Below are positions 17,171 to 25,301 of a DNA stretch of 64,000 nucleotides, one piece after another (position 1 is the stretch's first letter; each line of letters opens with the position of its first letter). Location of the stretch: positions 62,990 to 126,989 of the forward strand of contig CAMYOG010000012.1 in NCBI GenBank assembly GCA_947259925.1, read 5' to 3'. A model generated the notes under the pieces. It had not been told where the DNA came from. It ran no database searches and worked only from the letters and a program-made list of their open reading frames with translations. Both the position numbers and the translations under genes were made by a program. Origin of the DNA: Thermoanaerobaculia bacterium (lineage in GTDB: Bacteria > Acidobacteriota > Thermoanaerobaculia > Multivoradales > JAHEKO01).

Positions 17171-17213
17171 CGCTAGTCGCGCGGCTCGCGGACTGCTCGC
17201 ACCTCGACTCGCG

Positions 17214-17219
17214 TAGAAT
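17214..17219 (+). promoter_or_regulatory. Candidate -10 (TAGAAT) for the DHH phosphoesterase gene
   Basis: TAGAAT ends 9 nt before the ATG and no Shine-Dalgarno site is present, so the mRNA should be nearly leaderless. The same GCGTAGAAT string precedes aroC. Confidence 0.45.
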
Positions 17220-17228
17220 CCACCCTCT

Positions 17229-18290
17229 ATGCCGAGTGAGGTGACTCGCGTCGGATTCGAGAAGCTGAGTGCGCTCATGGGCCGCAAGTCGTCGAGCGGC
17301 CGCTGGCTGGTGCTTACCCACGACAACCCCGATCCCGACGCCATCTCGGCGGCGGCCGTGCTCAGCCGGCTCATCCGACAGGTCTTCAAGCGCCGCGTGA
17401 CCACCGCCTACGGCGGCATCATCGGTCGCGCCGAAAACCGGGAGATGGTGCGGGTGCTCGGCATCCAGCTCAGTCACGTCCGGCACCTCAACTGGAAGCA
17501 CTACAAGCACTACGCACTGGTCGACACCCAGCCGACCACCGGCAACAACCAGCTCCCGGACGATCTGCGGCCAACGATCGTCTTCGATCACCATCCGATT
17601 CGCAAGGCGACTCGAAACGTACCGTTCGTGGACGTCCGTACCGACTACGGCGCGACCGCGACCATCCTCGCCGAGTACGTCGAAGCGAGCAGTCTCGAGA
17701 TCTCCCGGCGGGCGGCGACGGCGCTGGTCTACGCTATCCGCTCGGAGACCCAGGACTTCGGGCGCGAGTTCTCGCCCGCCGACCGCGAGATGTACGACCG
17801 CCTCTACCCCCGGTGCGACACCCGCGCCCTGGCGCGGATCCAGACGCCGCGCCTGCCGCTGACCTACTTCAAGAACCTGCACGAGGCGCTCGAGAGCGTC
17901 CAGTCGGTCAGCACTCTCGTGGTCAGCCATCTGGGCGACATCGACCAGCCCGACATCGTGCCCGAGATCGCCGACCTGCTCCTCCGCCTGGAAGGCAAGA
18001 CCTGGTCGCTGTGCAGTGGCGTTCACGGCGAGCGCATCTACCTGTCGATCCGGACGACCAACTCGCGGGCGGACGCCGGGCGGCTGATGCGGCGCCTGCT
18101 CGGCCGGCGTGGCAAGGGTGGCGGACACGGGATGATGGCCGGCGGCTGGATCGAGTTCCCCGACGGCGATCGGAGCCGGGCTCGAGAGCGTCAGCAGGCG
18201 CTAGCCGAGCGGCTAGCCAAGGCGCTCAAGAAGAACCCGCAGCGGCTCGTCCCCGTCGAGCTGGCGCCGCCACCCGCCGACGCTCCATGA
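17229..18290 (+). CDS. DHH family phosphoesterase (NrnA-like)
   Basis: A 353-residue DHH/DHHA1 protein, probably hydrolysing short oligonucleotides, cyclic-dinucleotide breakdown products or PAP. Visible metal sites are THDNPDPDAISAA near residue 35, LVDTQPT near 98, the DHH signature IVFDHHP, and the C-terminal DHHA1 GGGH-type motif GKGGGHGMMAGGWI. The metal ligands look intact. It opens a plus-strand operon with a methyltransferase and a glutaredoxin-like protein, both joined by overlapping stop/start codons. Closest named role would be NrnA or a GdpP-like exonuclease without a sensor; the substrate cannot be told from sequence. Confidence 0.88.
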   Translation: MPSEVTRVGFEKLSALMGRKSSSGRWLVLTHDNPDPDAISAAAVLSRLIRQVFKRRVTTAYGGIIGRAENREMVRVLGIQLSHVRHLNWKHYKHYALVDTQPTTGNNQLPDDLRPTIVFDHHPIRKATRNVPFVDVRTDYGATATILAEYVEASSLEISRRAATALVYAIRSETQDFGREFSPADREMYDRLYPRCDTRALARIQTPRLPLTYFKNLHEALESVQSVSTLVVSHLGDIDQPDIVPEIADLLLRLEGKTWSLCSGVHGERIYLSIRTTNSRADAGRLMRRLLGRRGKGGGHGMMAGGWIEFPDGDRSRARERQQALAERLAKALKKNPQRLVPVELAPPPADAP

Positions 18291-18898
18291 CCGCTGCCCG
18301 GTGGCCCTGGCGGAAGGACCGCCCCAAGCCGTATCGCGAGCGCGACTTCCGTCGCCGGGAGCGCTTTCGCGACGACTACCTGGCTGTGGCTGTGCTGCTC
18401 GACCGGTTGCTCGACTTCCGTTCGGTCTACGACGTCGGCTGTGCCAACGGCTTCCTGCTCGAGGGCTTCCTCGCGGCGGACAAGGAGGTCGCCGGCATCG
18501 AGGCGTCGGCAGCCGTCCGCGGCGTCCTGCCCGAATCCCTGGTGGACCGGGTCCGGGTGGGCGACTTCGCGGAGGCGACCGGCGCCTGGGACCTGGTCTG
18601 CTGCGTCGAGGTCGCCGAGCACATACCGCCCGAGCGGAGCGAGGAGCTGGTCTCGACCCTGGCCCGGCTGGCCACCGGCTCGATCTACTTCACCGCCGCT
18701 CCCCCGGGCCAGACCGGCCGTGGGCACATCAACTGCCGGCCCCACGCGGAGTGGCTCGGCTGGCTGGCGGACGCCGGCTGGCCGGCCGACGAAGATCTGA
18801 CCACCAGGTTGCGTGACGGGCTCGCGAGCCTGGTCCACACCCCCTGGCTGCGGCAGAACAGCTTCGTCCTCCGGCCGGTGGCGGCCCCCGACGGTTGA
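18287..18898 (+). CDS. SAM-dependent methyltransferase, class I
   Basis: A 203-residue Rossmann-fold methyltransferase. Motif I is VYDVGCANGFLLEGFL (D-x-G-C-x-x-G), motif II ends in the acidic residue of VAGIEAS, and WDLVCCVEVAEHIPPE is the post-motif II segment typical of Methyltransf_11/23 enzymes. The C-terminal third (GRGHINCRPHAEWLGWL) resembles methyltransferases acting on small molecules or sugars in glycan clusters, but the substrate is unknown. ATG overlaps the DHH stop (ATGA). Confidence 0.85.
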   Translation: MTAARWPWRKDRPKPYRERDFRRRERFRDDYLAVAVLLDRLLDFRSVYDVGCANGFLLEGFLAADKEVAGIEASAAVRGVLPESLVDRVRVGDFAEATGAWDLVCCVEVAEHIPPERSEELVSTLARLATGSIYFTAAPPGQTGRGHINCRPHAEWLGWLADAGWPADEDLTTRLRDGLASLVHTPWLRQNSFVLRPVAAPDG

Positions 18899-19149
18899 TG
18901 TCGGAGGCCTCGATCTACCAGCTCGTGACGCGGCGGAGGTGCCACCTCTGCGACGAAATGGAGGTGGTGCTCGAACAGGTACTCGGCGCCCACGGCCTCG
19001 ACTTCGGGAAGGTCGACGTCGACTCCGACGCCGAGCTCCGGCGACGCTTCGGCGAGGTCGTTCCGGTTCTCTTGCGCGACGGTCGGCCGGTGGCCAAGGT
19101 GCGGGTCAGCGCCCGGCAGCTCGAGCGGATCGTCCGCCGCCGCCGCTGA
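18898..19149 (+). CDS. Glutaredoxin-like protein (DUF836 type)
   Basis: An 83-residue thioredoxin-fold protein. CHLCDEME near residue 16 gives a CxxC redox site, VPVLLRDGRPVAK provides the cis-proline and following strand, and the C-terminal ARQLERIVRRRR is the last helix. The first strand and size fit the glutaredoxin-like/DUF836 family. I use ATG 18898, which overlaps the methyltransferase stop as TGATG; a TTG three bases earlier is unneeded. It is the last gene of the unit and converges on guaA 24 bp away. Confidence 0.85.
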   Translation: MSEASIYQLVTRRRCHLCDEMEVVLEQVLGAHGLDFGKVDVDSDAELRRRFGEVVPVLLRDGRPVAKVRVSARQLERIVRRRR

Positions 19150-19173
19150 GCCGACGGCGCCAGGTCCTTTCCG

Positions 19174-20739
19174 CTACTCCCACTCGATGGTCGCCGGCGG
19201 CTTACTGGTGATGTCGTAGACGACCCGATTGACCCCGCTCACCTCGTTGACGATCCGGTTGGCCGCCCGGCCGAGAAGATCGTGCGGCAGAGCGCTCCAA
19301 TCGGCGGTCATGAAGTCCTGCGTCTCAACCGCGCGCAGGGCGATCACGTTCTCGTAGGTCCGGTAGTCGCCCATCACGCCGACACTGTGCACCGGCAGCA
19401 GGACGGCGAACGCCTGGCTGACGCGATCGTACAGCCCCCGCTCGCGCAGCTCCTGCAGGAAGATCGCGTCCGCTTCCCGGAGCAGGTCGGCGCGCTCGCG
19501 GGTCACCGCGCCCAGGATCCGCACCGCCAGGCCGGGTCCCGGAAACGGGTGGCGGCCGATGAACTCCTCGGGCAGGCCGAGCTCTCGCCCGAGCTGACGC
19601 ACCTCGTCCTTGAACAGCATTCGGAGCGGCTCGACCAGCTCGAACCCGAGGCGCTCCGGAAGCCCGCCGACGTTGTGGTGCGTCTTGATCACTTCCGCCG
19701 GGCCGTGGCTCCCCGCCGACTCGATGACGTCCGGGTAGAGCGTGCCCTGGGCGAGAAAGCTCATCCCCTCGAGCCGGCGCGCCTCCTCCTCGAAGACGTC
19801 GATGAACACCCTGCCGATGGTCTTGCGCTTCTCCTCGGGATCTTCGACGCCGTCGAGCGCCCCGAGGAAGCGCTCTTCGGCGCGGGCGATCTTGACCGGC
19901 AGACCGAGACCGTCGCGCAGACCGTGCATCACCTGCTGGGCTTCGCCCTTCCGGAGCAGGCCGTTGTCGACGAAGACCGCCGTCATCTGGTCTCCCAGGG
20001 CCTTCTGCAGGAGGACGGCGACCACCGAGGAATCGACGCCGCCCGAGAGGGCGCAGAGCGTGCGGCGGCCCGCGGTCTGCTCCCGAACCGCCTCGACCGC
20101 CTCCTCGAGAAACGACGCCATCCCCCAGTCGCCCTTCGCCGAGCAGACGCCGTAGAGGAAGTTGCGCAGGATCTCGCCACCCGACACGGTATGCGAGACC
20201 TCGGGGTGGAACTGAATGCCGTAGAGGCGCCGCTCGCGGTGCTGCATCCCGACCACCGGTGCGCTCACCGTCGAGGCGGTGATCTCGAAGCCGGTGGGTG
20301 GCCGGTCGACGTGGTCGCCATGGCTCATCCAGACCGTCTCCCGGTCGGCCAGGCCGTCGAACAGCCCGTCGCGGCGATCGAGCCGTATCTCCGCCCGCCC
20401 GTACTCGCGCGCCGCGGCGGGCGCCACGCCGCCGCCGAGCACGTGCGCCATCAGCTGCAGGCCGTAGCAGATGCCCAACACCGGCACCCCAAGCTCGAAG
20501 ATCTCGCGGTCGATCGCGTTGGCGTCCGGCGAGTAGACGCTTTGCGGACCGCCCGAGAGGATCAGGCCGACCGGATTGCGCGCGCGGACCTCGGCGGCGC
20601 TCGTGTCGAAGGGAAGGATCTCGCAGTAGACACGGTTCTCGCGCACCCGGCGAGCGATCAGCTGGGTGTACTGACTGCCGAAGTCGAGGATCAACACCGT
20701 CTGGTGCCGCCCCGCGGGCGTGCCAGTCGTCTCAGTCAT
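19174..20739 (-). CDS. guaA: GMP synthase (glutamine-hydrolysing)
   Basis: Converts XMP to GMP. The 521-residue enzyme has the class I glutamine amidotransferase domain (about 12-200) with LILDFGSQYTQLIARRVRE, the nucleophile in VLGICYGLQLMAHVLGG, and HPEVSHT; then the ATP-pyrophosphatase P-loop LCALSGGVDSSVVAVLL; then the dimerisation domain ending DITSKPPATIEWE, the typical C-terminus. ATG 20739 gives the normal length; the much longer open frame upstream is a GC artefact inside gpsA. Located 14 bp after gpsA. Confidence 0.97.
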   Translation of the reverse strand: MTETTGTPAGRHQTVLILDFGSQYTQLIARRVRENRVYCEILPFDTSAAEVRARNPVGLILSGGPQSVYSPDANAIDREIFELGVPVLGICYGLQLMAHVLGGGVAPAAAREYGRAEIRLDRRDGLFDGLADRETVWMSHGDHVDRPPTGFEITASTVSAPVVGMQHRERRLYGIQFHPEVSHTVSGGEILRNFLYGVCSAKGDWGMASFLEEAVEAVREQTAGRRTLCALSGGVDSSVVAVLLQKALGDQMTAVFVDNGLLRKGEAQQVMHGLRDGLGLPVKIARAEERFLGALDGVEDPEEKRKTIGRVFIDVFEEEARRLEGMSFLAQGTLYPDVIESAGSHGPAEVIKTHHNVGGLPERLGFELVEPLRMLFKDEVRQLGRELGLPEEFIGRHPFPGPGLAVRILGAVTRERADLLREADAIFLQELRERGLYDRVSQAFAVLLPVHSVGVMGDYRTYENVIALRAVETQDFMTADWSALPHDLLGRAANRIVNEVSGVNRVVYDITSKPPATIEWE

Positions 20740-20753
20740 GCCGTCATTCCCCT

Positions 20754-21767
20754 TCAGAGCTGGGCTTCCGCCTTGAGCTCGCGCATCATCAGCTCGGCGA
20801 CCGCCAGCTCGGGCTCCTTGCCGTCGTAGATCACCTGCCGCATCTGTTCGGTGATCGGCATCTCGATCCCTTCGCGGTGAGCGAGTCGGCTGATCGCCAG
20901 CGAGTTCCGGATCCCTTCGGCGACCATCGAGGTCTCGCCTTCGATCTGCTCGAGGCTCTTGCCTTCGGCCAGCTCGATGCCGGTGCGCCGATTGCGGGAC
21001 AGGCCTCCTGTGCAGGTCAGCACCAGGTCCCCGAGACCCGCCAGGCCCGAGAAGGTCTGCAGGTCGCCGCCACAGACCACGCCGAGCCGCGAGATCTCGT
21101 GCAGGCCACGGGTGATCAGCGCCGCGGTCGTGTTGTGTCCGAGGCCGACGCCGCTGACCACGCCGCTGGCGATCGCCACGACGTTCTTCGCCGCCCCGGC
21201 GAGCTCGACGCCGACGACATCGCTCGACGAGTAGAGCCGCAGGTTCCAGTCCGAGAACGCCTCGCGCAGCTCGGCGGCGAGCTGGTGATCCTCGGAGGCG
21301 ATCACCGCGGCGCTCGGCACTCCCGCCGCCAGCTCGGCGGCGAAGGTCGGTCCGGAGAGAACCGCGAAGCGGTGATCGCAGCCCGCTGCCTCGGCCTCCT
21401 CGCTCGAGACGCCGCTCATGCGCGCCAGCGTGTCGGTCTCCACACCCTTGGTCGCCGACACCAGGACCACAGTCCGGTCGCGGGGCCAGACCGCGAGCAG
21501 CTCGCGCACGACGCTGCGGAAGCCGTGTGACGGGATGACCACCAGCACCGCTTCGGAGTCGACCAGGCGGTCGAGATCCGAGGTCACCAGCAGCCCGTCC
21601 GGGAACTCCGCCTCCGGCAGATAAACCTCGTTCCGACCCTCCTCGGCGAGCAGCAGGGCCATCTCCGGGTTTCTTGCCCAGAGCTGCACGTCGTGGCCGG
21701 TACGCGCCAGCTGAAGGGCCAGGGCCGTACCCCACGATCCGGCCCCGAGCACGCCGACCCGCTTCAT
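20754..21767 (-). CDS. gpsA: Glycerol-3-phosphate dehydrogenase [NAD(P)+]
   Basis: Makes sn-glycerol-3-phosphate for phospholipids. The 337-residue protein starts with VGVLGAGSWGTALALQLA, followed by VLVSATKGVE, VLSGPTFAAELAAG, the catalytic lysine region GAAKNVVAIASG and GLAGLGDLVLTC. ATG 21767 sits immediately before the Rossmann strand and overlaps the plsY stop by four bases. Pairing of plsY and gpsA, the next acyl acceptor step, makes metabolic sense. Confidence 0.97.
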   Translation of the reverse strand: MKRVGVLGAGSWGTALALQLARTGHDVQLWARNPEMALLLAEEGRNEVYLPEAEFPDGLLVTSDLDRLVDSEAVLVVIPSHGFRSVVRELLAVWPRDRTVVLVSATKGVETDTLARMSGVSSEEAEAAGCDHRFAVLSGPTFAAELAAGVPSAAVIASEDHQLAAELREAFSDWNLRLYSSSDVVGVELAGAAKNVVAIASGVVSGVGLGHNTTAALITRGLHEISRLGVVCGGDLQTFSGLAGLGDLVLTCTGGLSRNRRTGIELAEGKSLEQIEGETSMVAEGIRNSLAISRLAHREGIEMPITEQMRQVIYDGKEPELAVAELMMRELKAEAQL

Positions 21768-22366
21768 CGCGTGATCTCCACGCGCTCTCCCAGGCGGCGC
21801 TCGGTCCCCGCCCGCAGCCTCTTGATGTTGCCGACGTGTCGGGCGATGACCAGCAGGGCGATCGTCGCCGCCGACCCCGCATACCACTCGTCGGCGCTCC
21901 AGAGCAGCATCAGCACCGGTACCAGGGTAACCCCGACGATCGATCCGAGCGAAACGTACCGCGTCCAGGAGATCACCAGCAGGACGACCGCGACACCAAC
22001 CACGGTCGGCCAGAACGCCAACGCGGTTGCGGCACCGAGCGCCGTCGCCACCCCTTTGCCGCCCCGGAACCGCAGGTAGATTGGAAAGACGTGTCCGAGC
22101 ACCGCCGCCACGGCGGTCCCGGCGACAACCGGCGTCTCGGCGTCGAGCTCGATCGCCAGCAGCACCGGCACCGCTCCCTTGGCGACGTCGAGCAGCAGAA
22201 CGGCGATCGCCGGCCCCATGCCGGTCGCCCGCAGGACGTTCGTTGCACCGGCGTTGCCGCTGCCGACGTCACGAATATCGCGACCCTGGAGCATCCAGAC
22301 GATCAGATAGCCGAACGAGATCGACCCGACCAGATAGGCGCCGAGCAGGAGGCCGGCCTGGGTCAC
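21764..22366 (-). CDS. plsY: Acyl-phosphate:glycerol-3-phosphate acyltransferase
   Basis: Membrane enzyme of phosphatidic acid synthesis using acyl-phosphate. The 200-residue product shows the family motifs: SISFGYLIV, GSGNAGATNVLRATG (motif 1), RGGKGVATALGA (motif 2), and five to six hydrophobic helices. GTG 22366 overlaps the thpR stop as GTGA. The C-terminus is basic and short. Confidence 0.95.
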   Translation of the reverse strand: MTQAGLLLGAYLVGSISFGYLIVWMLQGRDIRDVGSGNAGATNVLRATGMGPAIAVLLLDVAKGAVPVLLAIELDAETPVVAGTAVAAVLGHVFPIYLRFRGGKGVATALGAATALAFWPTVVGVAVVLLVISWTRYVSLGSIVGVTLVPVLMLLWSADEWYAGSAATIALLVIARHVGNIKRLRAGTERRLGERVEITR

Positions 22367-22929
22367 CCGGCCCCCCCGAGCGCGAATCGATGAACGTTCG
22401 AATACGACGGCCCGGCCGGGCCGAGGCGGCTCCGCACCAGGGCGATCGAGTCGACCCGGAACGCCTCTGCCAGAGCGCCCGGCACTGCTCGAGACCAGCG
22501 CCGACCGGCGGCTGCCGGCCAGGGCGGCGCGCAGCGGGCCACGGTGAGATGAGGCCGGTACGGACGCCGCTCCGGCTCGAGGCCGACCGCCGCCTGCGCG
22601 GCGCTGGCGACCGCCGCCTGTACGGCGAGGACCTCACGGCTGTCCGCAAGGCCGATCCAGGCGACGCGCGCCCGCCCGCTTCCCGGGAAGCAGCCGCTGC
22701 CGGTCAGCTGGAGTCGAAACGGGGAGTGCCCCGCGAGCGCCGAGCCAAGGGCGTCGGCGAAGCGCGCCAGACTCGACTCCTCGACCTCGCCCAGAAAGAC
22801 CAGGGTCAGATGCAGATTGCCGGCCCGTACCCAGCGCGCTCGAGGCAGGCTCGAGCGTAGCCGCGCGGTCACGTCCTCGACCGCGGTGCGGACTCGTTCG
22901 GGCAGCTCGATGGCCACGAACAGCCTCAT
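22363..22929 (-). CDS. thpR: RNA 2',3'-cyclic phosphodiesterase (2H family)
   Basis: A 188-residue 2H phosphoesterase (LigT/ThpR). It begins MRLFVAIELPERVR, a characteristic start, and has the two catalytic HxT motifs, HLTLVFLGEV near residue 40 and HLTVARC near residue 127. The intervening hydrophobic strands fit the fold. Family members open 2',3'-cyclic phosphates of RNA; the natural target in bacteria is unclear. It overlaps cinA and plsY by four bases on either side. Confidence 0.93.
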   Translation of the reverse strand: MRLFVAIELPERVRTAVEDVTARLRSSLPRARWVRAGNLHLTLVFLGEVEESSLARFADALGSALAGHSPFRLQLTGSGCFPGSGRARVAWIGLADSREVLAVQAAVASAAQAAVGLEPERRPYRPHLTVARCAPPWPAAAGRRWSRAVPGALAEAFRVDSIALVRSRLGPAGPSYSNVHRFALGGAG

Positions 22930-24218
22930 TGACCGACCCGGCTCACCTCGACCGCCCTCGGTGCGAGATGCGCGGCGCTCGGGTCTTGCGCACCACTCAG
23001 CCAGCGCCGGAGCATGTCGAGACCCCACTGCGATGCCTGCTGGCGGATTCGATCGCGGTCGCCCGGAAGCTGCACCCGCAAGTAGCGAACCTTCCGATCG
23101 GGTCCGGCCACCGCCAGATCGACCGTTCCGAGCGGCTTCTCCGCCGTCCCGCCTCCGGGACCGGCGACGCCGCTGATGGCGATGCAGTAATCGCCCCCGA
23201 GCGCGGTGCGGCCGCCGAGCGCCATCGCCTCGACCACCTCCCGGCTGACCGCGCCGTGCTTCTCGATCAACCGCGGGTCGACCCCGAGCAGGTCGCTCTT
23301 GAGCTCGTTCGAGTAGGTGATCGCCGCGCCGAGGAAGTAGTCGCTGCTGCCCGGCGAGCGGGTCAGACGCTCGGCCACCAGGCCGCCCGTGCACGACTCG
23401 GCGGTGACCACCGTCGCCGCGGCGTCGCGCAACAGCTCGCCGACGGTCCGCTCGAGCGTGTCGTCGCGGCCGTGGCCGTAGACCGCGTCGCCGAGCAGCT
23501 CGACCAGCCGTCGCTCGCGTAGTGCCAGCTCCTCGGCCGAGCCGCTCGGACCGGAGAGCTGCAGCAGGATCTCACCCGGTTTGGAGAGGATCGACAAGCC
23601 GTCGGCCGCGAACTCCTCGAAGTACGGCGCGATCAGCTGCTCGAGCGTCGATTCGGGCACGCACGCGACCTTCATCCAGCGCACCTCGACCGCTTCGGCC
23701 CCCACCGCACTCTCGAGCCACGGCTCGAGCGCGTGCTCGATCAGACCCTCGACCTCGTGCGGAACGCCGGGCAGGACGAAGATCGTGCCGCCGGCGTGAT
23801 CGATTCGCTGGCCCGGGGCGGTGCCGCGCCGGTTGGCGAGCACCTCGGCGCCCTCGATCACGTCGGCCTGCTTGCGGTTCGAGTCGGGCATCTCGCGGCC
23901 GAAGCGCGCGAACTTGGCGCGGATGTCGTCGACGATCCACTCCTGGTGCACCAGCTCGCGGTCCAGGGCAAGGGCGACCGCCTCGCGGGTCAGATCATCG
24001 CTGGTCGGACCGATGCCGCCGGTGATGATCAGCAGCGGATAGCGGCCGTGCGCAGAGCCGATCTCGGTAGCGAGCTCCTCGACGTCGTCACCCACCACAC
24101 ACTTGCGACGGACCTGAACGCCGAAGCGGTGGAGACTCTCGGTAATGCGGAGGGAGTTGGTGTCGAGGCGGTCGGTTCCCAGCAGTTCTGACCCTACGGC
24201 CAGGATCGCTGCCTGCAT
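22926..24218 (-). CDS. cinA: CinA family nicotinamide-nucleotide amidohydrolase
   Basis: A 430-residue two-domain protein. The N-terminal COG1058/MoaB-like domain (about 1-170) begins MQAAILAVGSELLGTDRLDTN and contains TGGIGPTSDDLTREA. The C-terminal CinA domain (about 260-415) has VVTAESCTGGLVAERLT and ISGVAGPGGGTAEKPLGTV, the NMN deamidase site. CinA recycles NMN formed by DNA ligase, and in some bacteria also has ADP-ribose pyrophosphatase activity. A TATCAT box 6 nt before the ATG and no ribosome-binding site suggest a leaderless mRNA. Confidence 0.95.
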   Translation of the reverse strand: MQAAILAVGSELLGTDRLDTNSLRITESLHRFGVQVRRKCVVGDDVEELATEIGSAHGRYPLLIITGGIGPTSDDLTREAVALALDRELVHQEWIVDDIRAKFARFGREMPDSNRKQADVIEGAEVLANRRGTAPGQRIDHAGGTIFVLPGVPHEVEGLIEHALEPWLESAVGAEAVEVRWMKVACVPESTLEQLIAPYFEEFAADGLSILSKPGEILLQLSGPSGSAEELALRERRLVELLGDAVYGHGRDDTLERTVGELLRDAAATVVTAESCTGGLVAERLTRSPGSSDYFLGAAITYSNELKSDLLGVDPRLIEKHGAVSREVVEAMALGGRTALGGDYCIAISGVAGPGGGTAEKPLGTVDLAVAGPDRKVRYLRVQLPGDRDRIRQQASQWGLDMLRRWLSGAQDPSAAHLAPRAVEVSRVGQ

Positions 24219-24224
24219 GCGCGG

Positions 24225-24230
24225 ATGATA
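24225..24230 (-). promoter_or_regulatory. Candidate -10 (TATCAT) for cinA-thpR-plsY-gpsA-guaA
   Basis: TATCAT on the minus strand ends 6 nt before the cinA ATG. It faces the opposite way from the promoter at 24237-24266, both inside a 54-bp gap. Confidence 0.4.
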
Positions 24231-24236
24231 CCGGAA

Positions 24237-24266
24237 TTGACACCCCCCAGCCGGGACCCGTAGGAT
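24237..24266 (+). promoter_or_regulatory. Sigma70-type promoter TTGACA-N18-TAGGAT
   Basis: A perfect TTGACA at 24237-24242 is followed after 18 bp by TAGGAT at 24261-24266. The expected start of transcription, 6-8 nt later, falls on the GTG start codon at 24273. This is the best complete promoter in the window and the clearest case for a leaderless mRNA. Confidence 0.7.
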
Positions 24267-24272
24267 TCTCCT

Positions 24273-25301
24273 GTGTTGAGCAAGGGTTCCCTCCTTTGGC
24301 TCACCTGCCTACTCTTCACACTGACAATTGCAGTAGCGCAATCGGAAGCGGAGTGGGCCGTGGTGCAACCGGCTGAAAGCCAGGACGGCTTGGTTCTATG
24401 GAGCCGCCCGGGCGCGGCCCGGGTCGTGGTGGGCGATCGCGCGAGCTCTGTCAGCCTCCGCTCCGGCGAGGAGCTGACCGATATCGCCGAGCTCGAAGAC
24501 GGCTGGGTCGCGGCCGGACGACGCACCGTCGGCGGCAAGACGCGGCTGGTGGTACTGACCGACGACAGCCAGGGACTGCGGCGTCTCGAATCACCGGCCC
24601 CGGCCACCGGCGAGCTGCAGCTCAGGCCGCGCCTGCTCGTCGACGACGGCCGTCTGGCCGGGGTCGCCTGGCTGGAGGGCGCCACGCCGCGGGAGCTGAC
24701 GGTGCGCGCCCGACGCTGGTCGGGCGTCGACTGGGGGCCGACCGAGCTCGTCGGGCCCCGGGTCGCCGGCAGCCAGACCGGCCTCGCCTCGGTGACCCTC
24801 GGCGACGGCAACGAGCTCCTCATGTGGAGCGCCTTCGACGGCAACGACGACGAGATCGTCTTCAGCCGGAGCCGTGGTGACGGTTGGACGACGCCGCGCC
24901 GCGTCGCGGCCGGTAATCGGGTCCCCGACGTCGCGCCCGCGGTGATCGCCACCCGCGCCGGCGCGCTCGCGGCCTGGAGCCGTGCAGGCGACGACGGCTA
25001 CGAGCTGGTCGTCGCCCGCTACCGCCGCGGTGTGTGGCAGAAGCCGCGAGTGGCGGCGCGCGACGGCGCCCTGTTCGCCCGCTTTGTCCGGCGCGACGGT
25101 CGCCTTTTGCTGCTCTATCGCCGCGCCACACCGCGAGGCTGGGGCGTCGCCGAGCTCGGCCCGAACGGCCTCGTGCGGCGCCGGGCCACGTTCTTGAAGA
25201 CGGCGCCCGACCGTCCAGCGCTCGAGCTCGACGGTGTCATGGGCGTCAATCTGCGGATGCCCGACCGGACGGTCGCGCGCGGCTACTGGGATACCCCGTG
25301 A
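24273..25301 (+). CDS. Secreted hypothetical protein, probable beta-propeller
   Basis: A 342-residue protein with a signal peptide (LLWLTCLLFTLTIAVAQS). The mature part is almost all beta strands, with repeated patterns such as LVLWSR, LVVLTDD, LAGVAWLEG, LLMWSAFDGNDDEIVFSRS and ALAAWSRAGDDGYELVVAR. These read like successive propeller blades (BNR/sialidase-like or LVIVD-like), though no Asp-box is certain. GTG 24273 coincides with the predicted transcription start. Its stop overlaps the next gene's start as GTGA, so it is cotranscribed with the SGNH-dockerin gene. No family name can be given. Confidence 0.75.
   Translation: MLSKGSLLWLTCLLFTLTIAVAQSEAEWAVVQPAESQDGLVLWSRPGAARVVVGDRASSVSLRSGEELTDIAELEDGWVAAGRRTVGGKTRLVVLTDDSQGLRRLESPAPATGELQLRPRLLVDDGRLAGVAWLEGATPRELTVRARRWSGVDWGPTELVGPRVAGSQTGLASVTLGDGNELLMWSAFDGNDDEIVFSRSRGDGWTTPRRVAAGNRVPDVAPAVIATRAGALAAWSRAGDDGYELVVARYRRGVWQKPRVAARDGALFARFVRRDGRLLLLYRRATPRGWGVAELGPNGLVRRRATFLKTAPDRPALELDGVMGVNLRMPDRTVARGYWDTP

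Noticed and set aside
20740-21882. N-terminal extension of the guaA frame
   Set aside because: The added 380 codons are Arg/Gly/Ala-rich and overlap gpsA; GuaA has normal length from ATG 20739.
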